NCBI GenBank assembly: GCA_900544345.1
Contig: UQUR01000003.1
Location: forward strand, 62,001 to 126,000
Direction of reading: 5' to 3'
DNA from: an uncultured Sutterella sp.
GTDB lineage: Bacteria > Pseudomonadota > Gammaproteobacteria > Burkholderiales > Burkholderiaceae_F
DNA length: 64,000 nt
Of the stretch, positions 1 through 6,976 are shown piece by piece. Every line of letters starts with the position of its first letter. Position 1 is the stretch's first letter. The notes beneath the pieces are model-generated. The model did not search any database, was not told the origin of the DNA, and saw only the letters and a program-made list of their open reading frames with translations. A program made the translations under genes and the position numbers.

Positions 1-1
1 T

Positions 2-1129
2 CCGGATAAGGTTGCAGACCAAATTTCAGACGCCATTCTTGATGCTATTTTGGCTCAAGACCCTTATAGCCGAGTTGCTGCAGAAACGCTTTGCAACACC
101 GGGCTTGTCGTTTTGGCCGGTGAAATTACCACTCAAGCCAACGTCGATTACATTGACGTTGCCCGTGAAACCCTAAAACGCATCGGCTACGATAACTCCG
201 AATACGGTATTGATCACAAAGGCTGTTCTGTTTTGGTTGGTTACGACAAGCAGTCGAACGATATTGCTCAAGGCGTGGACCGCGCAAGCGACGACTACCT
301 TGAGCAAGGTGCCGGCGACCAAGGCTTAATGTTCGGTTACGCCTGTGATGAAACACCCACACTCATGCCGGCAGCCATCTACTATGCTCACCGTTTGATG
401 CAGCAACAATCTATCGTCAGACGCAACGGCACGCTGGACTTCCTTCGTCCTGATGCCAAGAGCCAGGTGACGCTGCGTTATGAAAACGGTAAGCCCGTCG
501 CCATTGATACGGTTGTTTTGTCAACCCAGCACCATCCCCGCATGAGCGATGGCAATAAGATGAAGCCTGAATTTATCGAGGCGGTCATTGAACATATTAT
601 CAAACCGGTCTTGCCGCCCGAATGGCTTAAAAATACCCGTTTCCTGATTAATCCGACCGGCCGTTTTGTCGTGGGCGGCCCCCAAGGTGACTGTGGCTTA
701 ACCGGACGAAAGATTATTGTTGATACATACGGCGGCGCCTGCCCGCACGGCGGCGGTGCCTTCTCCGGCAAAGATCCTTCCAAGGTTGACCGTTCTGCTG
801 CATATGCTTGCCGCTATGTGGCTAAAAACATTGTTGCCGCAGGCTTGGCTTCACGCTGCCAGGTTCAAGTCTCTTACGCAATCGGCGTGGCTCAGCCGAT
901 CAATGTCACTGTGCGTACATTCGGCACCGGTAAGATCGCCGATGAAAAGATCTCCGAATTGGTCCGCCGTCACTTTGACTTGCGTCCGCGCGGCATTATT
1001 CAAATGTTGGATCTGCTGCGTCCGATTTATTCAAAGACCGCTGCCTACGGGCACTTCGGCCGCGAAGAACCGGAATTTACCTGGGAGCGCACGGATAAAG
1101 CAGAATTGTTAAAGGCTGACGCCTTCTAA
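2..1129 (+). CDS. metK: S-adenosylmethionine synthetase, 5' end missing
   Basis: Makes S-adenosylmethionine from methionine and ATP in the cytoplasm. The open frame runs from the first bases of the window (it already reads PDKVADQISDAI, the start of the family's HPDK region), so roughly the first 15 residues lie outside. Visible signatures are GAGDQGLMFGYA and the GGGAFSGKDPSKVDRSAAY loop, both characteristic of MetK, and the C-terminus ends normally. A TTG at 50 is internal, not a start. A strong intrinsic terminator follows at once, so metK ends its transcription unit. It pairs functionally with ahcY 3.8 kb downstream (SAM consumption gives SAH, which AhcY removes). Confidence 0.97.
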   Translation, partial: PDKVADQISDAILDAILAQDPYSRVAAETLCNTGLVVLAGEITTQANVDYIDVARETLKRIGYDNSEYGIDHKGCSVLVGYDKQSNDIAQGVDRASDDYLEQGAGDQGLMFGYACDETPTLMPAAIYYAHRLMQQQSIVRRNGTLDFLRPDAKSQVTLRYENGKPVAIDTVVLSTQHHPRMSDGNKMKPEFIEAVIEHIIKPVLPPEWLKNTRFLINPTGRFVVGGPQGDCGLTGRKIIVDTYGGACPHGGGAFSGKDPSKVDRSAAYACRYVAKNIVAAGLASRCQVQVSYAIGVAQPINVTVRTFGTGKIADEKISELVRRHFDLRPRGIIQMLDLLRPIYSKTAAYGHFGREEPEFTWERTDKAELLKADAF

Positions 1130-1159
1130 TTGTTCTGGGAATTTATCTGTTTTCAGATG

Positions 1160-1190
1160 GCCTCGGGTAAAAACCCGAGGCTATTTCTTT
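1160..1190 (+). terminator. Intrinsic terminator of metK
   Basis: Perfect 9-bp stem GCCTCGGGT / ACCCGAGGC with an AAAA loop, followed by TATTTCTTT. It lies 30 bp after the metK stop and just before the convergent nitroreductase stop codon, so it may also stop transcription from the other strand. Confidence 0.9.
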
Positions 1191-1192
1191 CC

Positions 1193-1849
1193 TCAGCCAA
1201 CAAACTCTTCAAAAACATCTTCCGTTGGCAGGCGGGACTTCGGACGGCTGGCATTGCTGTCGTTTTCGGCTCTGTAGCCTAAGCTCACCGCAACAACACT
1301 GCGTAAGCCGCGTTCACGTAACCCCAAGATCTCATCGAGCTTGTCGTAATCCACACCTTCGAGCGCTGTTGAATCAATCCCCATGCCGGCAGCAGCAAAA
1401 AGAACAAAACCGAGAGCAATATAAGCTTGTGCAGTCTCCCAGACCAAGGTATCTGCAACTGTTTGACTATGCAGACCTACAAAATGCCGACGGCCGGCGT
1501 CCAATCCCTCGATAACCGACTCTTTTGCATAGCGTCCGTCTTTAATCTCTTGCGCTAAAACTTTTTGCAGGTGTTCTTCTGTAATTTTTTCAGGTACGGC
1601 AAACACAATAATGTCACTGGCTTTTGCTACACGCTCCTGATTAAAGTCCAAAAAACCTTCAAGAATTTTCTCTTTTGCTTCTTTTGTGCTGACAACGATG
1701 AATTTCCATGACTGCGCATTGACCGATGAGGGAGTTAATCGCAAAACTTCCAAAAGCTCTCTGAATTGTTCTCTTGGAATCAACTTGCCGCTGTAGTGTT
1801 TTGTCGTGTAGCGGCTTTTTGCAATTTGAAGCATTTTGTTTTCAGTCAT
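1193..1849 (-). CDS. nfsB: Oxygen-insensitive NAD(P)H nitroreductase, NfsB-like
   Basis: 218-residue FMN-dependent nitroreductase, the same length as E. coli NfsB (217). Shared stretches include TPSSVNAQSWKFIV near the N-terminus (substrate/FMN side), GMGIDSTALEG in the middle and the terminal SRPKSRLP, which matches NfsB's LPKSRLP. It reduces nitroaromatics and quinones, and related enzymes reduce flavins or pteridines, so the physiological substrate is open. The start ATG is preceded by a GGGGGTCC ribosome-binding region. It converges with metK and diverges from the chuW/hutW gene, sharing the 146-bp spacer that contains the Fur-like box. Its promoter is not obvious. Confidence 0.85.
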   Translation of the reverse strand: MTENKMLQIAKSRYTTKHYSGKLIPREQFRELLEVLRLTPSSVNAQSWKFIVVSTKEAKEKILEGFLDFNQERVAKASDIIVFAVPEKITEEHLQKVLAQEIKDGRYAKESVIEGLDAGRRHFVGLHSQTVADTLVWETAQAYIALGFVLFAAAGMGIDSTALEGVDYDKLDEILGLRERGLRSVVAVSLGYRAENDSNASRPKSRLPTEDVFEEFVG

Positions 1850-1965
1850 ACTGGACCCCCATTTCCTTATTACTTTTTGTTAGTTTAAGCTCTTTTGCCT
1901 GTTTCTTTTTAATACTTTCAGACCAAAGATTGCTTTAATCTCACAATAGAAGAACAAGCTGTAAA

Positions 1966-1984
1966 ATTGAGAGCAATTCTCATT
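1966..1984 (+). promoter_or_regulatory. Candidate Fur box upstream of chuW/hutW
   Basis: ATTGAGAGCAATTCTCATT matches the common bacterial iron box AATGAGAATAATTCTCATT at 16 of 19 positions and contains the inverted halves TGAGA/TCTCA. It ends 11 bp before the ATG at 1996, where a bound repressor would block transcription or start-codon access. Known: Fur-type boxes of this form control iron and heme genes. Inference: iron repression of this heme gene. The nfsB start lies about 117 bp away on the other side. Confidence 0.7.
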
Positions 1985-1995
1985 TATAAGACATT

Positions 1996-3366
1996 ATGGT
2001 TCTTTCTTTTGAATCTGGTTTAAACCGCCTGAAGCATTGGATGGCCCAAAGGGGCAAAGAGGCCTATTTTGCTAATGCCTCAGATCCTCTTCACGCTGCC
2101 TTTCGCGCGAAAGCCGCTGTTCATGCAGGCCCAATCGGTCTGCCTATGATCTGGTCCTTAGCTGAAAACAAACTCAATAAGCTCTCATATCGGATGAGAA
2201 CTGCTACAACCTGCGCCTATATTCACATTCCTTTTTGTCAAACTCGATGTCTTTACTGCATGTTTTATCAAAATCCGTATAGAGATGACGCAGCTGATCG
2301 CTATACAGATCTGTTAATCCAAGAGATAAAACTTTGGGCTAACCGTCCTGTTCAGCGAGAAGGAGCTGTATCGGCTCTTTACCTGGGAGGCGGGACCCCC
2401 AGCGCACTCTCGGCGAGAAATATCTCACGCATTCTCAAAGCCGTTCACGATTTCATACCTTTATCCCCTGACTGTGAAATTACGTTAGAAAGCAGAGTGC
2501 ACGACCTGACAACAGAAAAGTTAGATGCAGCAGTAAACGCCGGAATTAATCGAATTTCAGTTGGTGTACAGACATTCAACAGTCAGATCCGACAGTCTAT
2601 GCAACGTATTGACGATACGGAAGCGCTCATTAAACGTTTGGAACTGCTAGCGTCTTATCCACAAATTGCATCTGTCATTGACCTTATTTACGGTCTTCCG
2701 ATGCAAACCGAACAGATCTGGGAAAACGATGTAAAGATAGCGGCATCGCTTCGACTCGACGGAATTGACTGTTATCAGTTAAATCTCTTCAAAAAATCAC
2801 CGCTTATGAAAAGAATCGAGAGCGGGAAAATGCCGCCAGCAGCAACCGTTGCAGAAGCCGCAGACCGCTTTGCGGCTTCTGAGCTCATTTTATCGTCTGA
2901 TCAACGTTGGAGACGTATCTCCAATACCCACTGGCAAAGAACCCCGAAAGAGAGAAATCTCTATAACTCGATTGGAAAAGGAGCCTGCGACTGTTTGGCT
3001 TTCGGTTGCGGAGCCGGAGGCAAACTTTTCGGCCATGCCTTTATGCAAGAGCGTAACCTCGCCGCCTGGGAAAGAAAAGTCACGAGCGGCATCAAACCTG
3101 TTTTTGTGCTGATGAAACCGTCAGCCAATTGGTTCTTGTTGAGAAGCGTCACCTGCGCAGTAGAAAATGGCCCTTTTAATTTAAAAGAAATCGGCTCTCA
3201 ATTTGGCAAAGATATCGATTCGATAAGTCAAAATCTATTATCTCAGTGGACACGTGCGGGCTTGCTGGAAAAACATAATGATACATATTGCCCTACGATC
3301 GCCGGTAAATTCTGGCATATCACCATGGCACAATTTTTAGTGAATGTTATCTCTAAAAAATTATGA
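1996..3366 (+). CDS. chuW: Anaerobic heme-degradation radical-SAM protein, ChuW/HutW family
   Basis: 456 residues. The N-terminal stretch around residues 29-48 (SDPLHAAFRAKAAVHAGP) is typical of ChuW/HutW and distinguishes it from HemN and HemW. The radical-SAM cluster motif CQTRCLYC is at residues 81-88 (Cys81, Cys85, Cys88), followed by the LYLGGGTPSAL motif and the HemN-like GVQTFN segment. Known: ChuW is a radical-SAM methyltransferase that opens the heme ring without oxygen and frees iron. The upstream Fur-like box fits that role. No ChuX, ChuY or heme transporter gene is next to it, so it stands alone in this window. ATG 1996 is used although the Shine-Dalgarno signal is weak. Confidence 0.85.
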   Translation: MVLSFESGLNRLKHWMAQRGKEAYFANASDPLHAAFRAKAAVHAGPIGLPMIWSLAENKLNKLSYRMRTATTCAYIHIPFCQTRCLYCMFYQNPYRDDAADRYTDLLIQEIKLWANRPVQREGAVSALYLGGGTPSALSARNISRILKAVHDFIPLSPDCEITLESRVHDLTTEKLDAAVNAGINRISVGVQTFNSQIRQSMQRIDDTEALIKRLELLASYPQIASVIDLIYGLPMQTEQIWENDVKIAASLRLDGIDCYQLNLFKKSPLMKRIESGKMPPAATVAEAADRFAASELILSSDQRWRRISNTHWQRTPKERNLYNSIGKGACDCLAFGCGAGGKLFGHAFMQERNLAAWERKVTSGIKPVFVLMKPSANWFLLRSVTCAVENGPFNLKEIGSQFGKDIDSISQNLLSQWTRAGLLEKHNDTYCPTIAGKFWHITMAQFLVNVISKKL

Positions 3367-3388
3367 CAAAGACTCCGGCAAGGATTCT

Positions 3389-3417
3389 TTGACCTTTATA
3401 TACCAGAGCCATACAAT
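3389..3417 (+). promoter_or_regulatory. Sigma-70-type promoter for trpS
   Basis: TTGACC (3389-3394), exactly 17 bp, then TACAAT (3412-3417). Five of six bases match the consensus in each box. The predicted start falls about 30 bp before the trpS ATG, so trpS is likely transcribed independently of chuW/hutW. Confidence 0.75.
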
Positions 3418-3453
3418 TTAAAAATTTGAAATTTTCTTTGTTTGGGATAAAAC

Positions 3454-4824
3454 ATGACTACTCGAGTACTAACAGGTATTAATACGACCGGTACACTGCA
3501 CATCGGCAACTATGTCGGTGCCATTCGCCCTGCCATTCAAGCAAGCCACAATAAGGACGTTCAAAGTTTTTTCTTTATGGCCGATCTCCATGCACTTATC
3601 AAGTGTCAAGATCCTGATCGAATTGAGCGATCCCGACTTCAAATTGCCGCAACGTGGCTTGCTGCTGGTTTAGATCCGAATCATGTCATCTTTTATCGCC
3701 AAAGCGACATTCCGGAAATTCCGCTTTTAAGCTGGATGCTGACCTGTGTAACTGCAAAGGGACAAATGAACCGCGCCCACGCCTATAAGGCCGCACTCGA
3801 AGCCAACGTGGAAAACTCAGAAGATCCCGATGCCGGCATCTCTATGGGGTTATACAGTTATCCTATTTTGATGGCTGCTGACATTTTGATGTTTAATGCA
3901 CACAAAGTACCGGTCGGTAAAGATCAAATTCAGCATCTTGAAATGGCTCGTGATGTTGCCACTCGCTTTAATTACCTTTATGCGACTGAAGATGAGCCTT
4001 TCTTTGTTATGCCTGAAGCGGTTGTGGACGAAACTCATGAAGTTTTACCCGGTCTTGACGGCCGCAAGATGAGCAAGAGCTACAACAACGTCATCCCTCT
4101 TTTTGAAGGAGGCAGTAAGGCTTTAAGAGAGGCTATTGCAGGCATTAAAACCGACTCCAAGTTACCCGGTGAGCCCAAGGATCCAAAATCAACGTCTTTA
4201 ACAGCTATCTATGAGGCTTTCTCAACGCCGCAGCAGTATGCAGACTTCTGCAGCCGCCTTGAACAAGGCCTCGGCTGGGGCGAAGCCAAAGAAGAGCTCT
4301 TTGAGAAAATCGAAGCTGAAATCGGTCCCATGCGTGCAAAATACGAAGAGTTGATAAAGCACCCCGATCAGATTGAAGCGATTTTGCAGGAAGGCGCTCG
4401 CAAGGCTCGCGCAATCGCCGTTCCCTTCATGCAGAAAGTCTGTCAGGCAGTAGGTTTGCGCAATTTCTCTCACTTTGGTGAGATGCAGCGCAAAACGGTC
4501 GAAAAGAAAAAGACCGCCCTGCCGATTTTCAAACAATATCGGGAAAAAGACGGTAAGTTCTACTTCAAGCTTACGAGTGCAGCCGGCAAGGAGCTGCTAC
4601 AAAGCATAGCCTTTGACAGCGGCAAAGACTGCGGTCAAGTTGTCTCATCGCTCAAGTGCTCCGGACTATGTGATGAATCGTCCGTTGTTGCCGTTATTAA
4701 AGATGGGGAAACCATCTCGGTGAGATGTGTTGAGCTCTGCCCGGGCGTGAGCCGTGAAGAAATTCAAAGTGCTTTGTGTGCCATTCGGGCTGCAGAAGAA
4801 CAAAAGCGCAAAAAGAACTCATAA
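3454..4824 (+). CDS. trpS: Tryptophanyl-tRNA synthetase with C-terminal extension
   Basis: Class I synthetase charging tRNA-Trp. The HIGH-type motif is TLHIGNY (residues 14-20) and the KMSKS loop is GRKMSKSYNN (203-212). The catalytic and anticodon-binding parts end around residue 345, as in the 334-residue E. coli enzyme, but the protein continues to 456. The extension contains FKQYREKDGKFYFKLTSAAG (359-378), which resembles a YegP/DUF1508-like beta motif, then a Cys-containing segment (CSGLC, CVELC) and a basic tail. I recall longer TrpS in betaproteobacteria, so the extension is probably lineage-wide rather than a local fusion. It has its own promoter and terminator. Confidence 0.95.
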   Translation: MTTRVLTGINTTGTLHIGNYVGAIRPAIQASHNKDVQSFFFMADLHALIKCQDPDRIERSRLQIAATWLAAGLDPNHVIFYRQSDIPEIPLLSWMLTCVTAKGQMNRAHAYKAALEANVENSEDPDAGISMGLYSYPILMAADILMFNAHKVPVGKDQIQHLEMARDVATRFNYLYATEDEPFFVMPEAVVDETHEVLPGLDGRKMSKSYNNVIPLFEGGSKALREAIAGIKTDSKLPGEPKDPKSTSLTAIYEAFSTPQQYADFCSRLEQGLGWGEAKEELFEKIEAEIGPMRAKYEELIKHPDQIEAILQEGARKARAIAVPFMQKVCQAVGLRNFSHFGEMQRKTVEKKKTALPIFKQYREKDGKFYFKLTSAAGKELLQSIAFDSGKDCGQVVSSLKCSGLCDESSVVAVIKDGETISVRCVELCPGVSREEIQSALCAIRAAEEQKRKKNS

Positions 4825-4832
4825 CCAAATAC

Positions 4833-4866
4833 GAAAACGCCTTTTTAGGCGTTTTCCATTGTTTTT
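4833..4866 (+). terminator. Intrinsic terminator of trpS
   Basis: GAAAACGCC / GGCGTTTTC, a 9-bp perfect stem with a six-base T-rich loop, followed by CATTGTTTTT. It ends exactly where the SAH riboswitch begins. This implies a separate ahcY promoter overlapping the hairpin, or ahcY transcription by read-through. Confidence 0.85.
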
Positions 4867-4940
4867 CTCAAGGAGCGCTGCGAGACTTTCTTTTTTACCG
4901 AAAGCTCCCAGGCTTGAGATAAATCTTAACGGCGCTCACC
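4867..4940 (+). promoter_or_regulatory. S-adenosylhomocysteine (SAH) riboswitch
   Basis: The conserved SAH-aptamer elements occur in order: CTCAAGGAGCGCTGCGAG, then CCAGGCTTGAG, then AACGGCGCTCACC. P1 forms from CTCAA (4867-4871) and TTGAG (4914-4918). GAGCGC (4873-4878) is complementary to GCGCTC (4932-4937), giving the conserved long-range helix. The layout matches the known Ralstonia-type element upstream of ahcY. Known: SAH binding turns on expression of SAH-recycling genes. The aptamer ends about 23 bp before the GGAG ribosome-binding site and no terminator lies between, so control of translation is the likelier mode (inference). Confidence 0.95.
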
Positions 4941-4974
4941 ACACTTAAATTCTTAATCAATCGGAGACTTTTTG

Positions 4975-6369
4975 ATGAGTACGCCTTACATCATTGCCGA
5001 CATCGGTTTAGCCGATTGGGGCAGAAAAGAAATTCAAATTGCAGAAACTGAAATGCCCGGACTGATGGCTATCCGCGAAGAATACGCGGCAGCTCAACCG
5101 TTAAAAGGAGCGAGAATTTCCGGTTCTCTGCATATGACCATTCAAACGGCTGTTTTGATTGAAACGCTTGTTGCTTTAGGCGCTCAAGTCCGCTGGGCAA
5201 GCTGCAATATCTTCTCCACACAGGATCATGCTGCAGCCGCTATTGCAGCAGAAGGTATCCCTGTATTCGCTGTCAAAGGAGAAACGGTCGAAGATTATTG
5301 GGAATACACCCACAAAATCATGCAATGGGACGATAGCGGTTACTCCAATATGATTTTGGATGATGGCGGTGATGCCACTCTTTTACTGCACCTCGGAGCA
5401 CAGGCCGAAGAGGATCATTCTGTAATCGAACATCCGAAAAGCGATGAAGAAAAGGCCCTTTTTGCCGCTATTGACCGTCATCTGAAAGAAGATCCGAAGT
5501 GGTATTCCAAGCGTATTGTTCATATAAAGGGCGTTAGTGAAGAAACGACAACAGGTGTTCACCGCCTCTACCAAATGGCTGCCAAAGGCACCTTGCGTTT
5601 CCCCGCAATGAACGTCAATGACTCCGTGACAAAGTCAAAATTCGACAATTTGTACGGCTGCCGTGAATCGCTCGTGGACGGCATTAAGCGCGCCACCGAT
5701 GTCATGATTGCAGGCAAAGTCGCTGTTGTGGTGGGATACGGTGATGTCGGTAAGGGCTGTGCTCAGGCATTACGCGCTTTGGCCGCCCAAGTCTGGGTGG
5801 TTGAAGTCGATCCGATCTGTGCCCTTCAGGCCGCCATGGAAGGCTACCGAGTCGTCACTATGGATTGGGCTGCAGACAAGGCTGACATTTTTGTTACGGC
5901 AACGGGCAACATTAATGTGATCACTCACGATCATATGATTCGAATGAAAAATGAAGCGATTGTTTGCAACATCGGTCACTTTGACAGTGAAATTGATGTG
6001 GCAAGCATGCGTCAATACAAATGGGAAAACATTAAGCCCCAAGTTGACCACATCGTTTTACCGTCCGGCAATAAGATTATTCTTTTAGCAGAAGGCCGCC
6101 TGGTGAATTTAGGCTGCGCTACCGGACACCCGAGCTATGTTATGTCAAGTTCTTTTGCAAACCAAACATTGGCTCAAATTGAACTCTTTACCCATACGGA
6201 TAAGTACCCTGTCGGCGTTTATGTCCTGCCTAAGATTTTGGATGAAAAGGTAGCCAGACTGCAATTGAAGAACTTTAATGCGCAATTGTCTGAGCTCACT
6301 GATGAGCAGGCTGCTTATATCGGTGTACCTAAGGAAGGTCCTTATAAGAGCGATGCCTATCGCTACTAA
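4975..6369 (+). CDS. ahcY: S-adenosylhomocysteinase
   Basis: Cytoplasmic NAD-dependent enzyme splitting S-adenosylhomocysteine into adenosine and homocysteine and so relieving product inhibition of methyltransferases. 464 residues. Visible are the substrate-domain segments NIFSTQDHAAAA and ETTTGVHRLY, the Rossmann loop GYGDVGKG (about residues 254-261), GNINVI and the terminal KSDAYRY that closes the family. The start is ATG 4975, with GGAG at 4963-4966; an in-frame TTG three bases earlier is not used. Expression is under the SAH riboswitch just upstream. Its 3' end overlaps the 3' end of the convergent fau gene by 41 bp. Confidence 0.98.
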   Translation: MSTPYIIADIGLADWGRKEIQIAETEMPGLMAIREEYAAAQPLKGARISGSLHMTIQTAVLIETLVALGAQVRWASCNIFSTQDHAAAAIAAEGIPVFAVKGETVEDYWEYTHKIMQWDDSGYSNMILDDGGDATLLLHLGAQAEEDHSVIEHPKSDEEKALFAAIDRHLKEDPKWYSKRIVHIKGVSEETTTGVHRLYQMAAKGTLRFPAMNVNDSVTKSKFDNLYGCRESLVDGIKRATDVMIAGKVAVVVGYGDVGKGCAQALRALAAQVWVVEVDPICALQAAMEGYRVVTMDWAADKADIFVTATGNINVITHDHMIRMKNEAIVCNIGHFDSEIDVASMRQYKWENIKPQVDHIVLPSGNKIILLAEGRLVNLGCATGHPSYVMSSSFANQTLAQIELFTHTDKYPVGVYVLPKILDEKVARLQLKNFNAQLSELTDEQAAYIGVPKEGPYKSDAYRY

Positions 6370-6940
6370 TCAGCTTTAATCCTTTTTCCCCCAACGGCTT
6401 CACCCAGGTGAAGCCGTTTTCATTGACAAAACCATCCAATGGTCTGTCATGTGATTCATGAGGTAGACAATCCAAAGTAAACTGACTGCCCACTACGCCG
6501 ATGGTTAACATAAACTCCTCAGACTGCAAAAGTCTGTCATACCATCCGCCTCCGTAACCCAATCTGTAGCCGTCCCGATCAACGGCCACACAAGGAATTA
6601 AGAGACATTGGGGATGAATTTCTTTTGTTCCGAAAGGTGCCGGAACTCCAGCTTCATCCTTTATCAGACTGTATTCTTTACTCCAGACTGAAAACTTCAG
6701 CTTTCCGTCTCTAATACAAGGCAAAGCTAATTGCTGCACAAAGTGACGCTCTTTGAGAGTTAAGAGTGGCTCTCTTAAATCGATTTCCCCGCGTATCGGA
6801 TAATAAAAACCTATTGAATCAATAAGATAATGCTTAAAGAAAAACTCAATCTGTGAACTGATTTGCCGAGTAACACAGCTCAAATTCAAAGACATCCTTT
6901 CCTGTAGACACTTTTTTCTGAAAAAAGATTTTTCAAACAT
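6329..6940 (-). CDS. fau: 5-formyltetrahydrofolate cyclo-ligase
   Basis: ATP-dependent conversion of 5-formyl-THF to 5,10-methenyl-THF, a one-carbon salvage step. 203 residues. The diagnostic motif is CVAVDRDGYRLGYGGGWYDR in the C-terminal half, with the polar PIRGEIDLREPLL segment earlier. The frame runs past the usual end of the family into the 3' end of ahcY, adding a tail of about 20 residues (GEKGLKLISSDRH and onward) that is probably non-essential read-through. Divergent from slt, with starts only 36 bp apart. Folate one-carbon metabolism connects it to the neighbouring methyl-cycle genes. Confidence 0.88.
   Translation of the reverse strand: MFEKSFFRKKCLQERMSLNLSCVTRQISSQIEFFFKHYLIDSIGFYYPIRGEIDLREPLLTLKERHFVQQLALPCIRDGKLKFSVWSKEYSLIKDEAGVPAPFGTKEIHPQCLLIPCVAVDRDGYRLGYGGGWYDRLLQSEEFMLTIGVVGSQFTLDCLPHESHDRPLDGFVNENGFTWVKPLGEKGLKLISSDRHRSYKDLP
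6393..6425 (+). terminator. ahcY terminator inside the fau coding sequence
   Basis: AACGGCTTCACC / GGTGAAGCCGTT, a 12-bp perfect palindromic stem, followed on the + strand by TTCATT. The same bases on the minus strand encode the Fau residues NGFTWVKPL. No T-run follows on the minus strand, so it should terminate ahcY only. Confidence 0.8.
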
Positions 6941-6976
6941 CTGTTGACTCGACAGTTTTTAGCTAAAGTATGCTTT

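Noticed and set aside
6941..6976. 6S RNA gene (ssrS), often beside fau
   Set aside because: Only 36 bp separate fau and slt, far too short for 6S RNA.
6944..6976. TTG 6944 as slt start
   Set aside because: The downstream ATG 6977 gives a well-formed signal peptide; the extra 11 residues would precede it.
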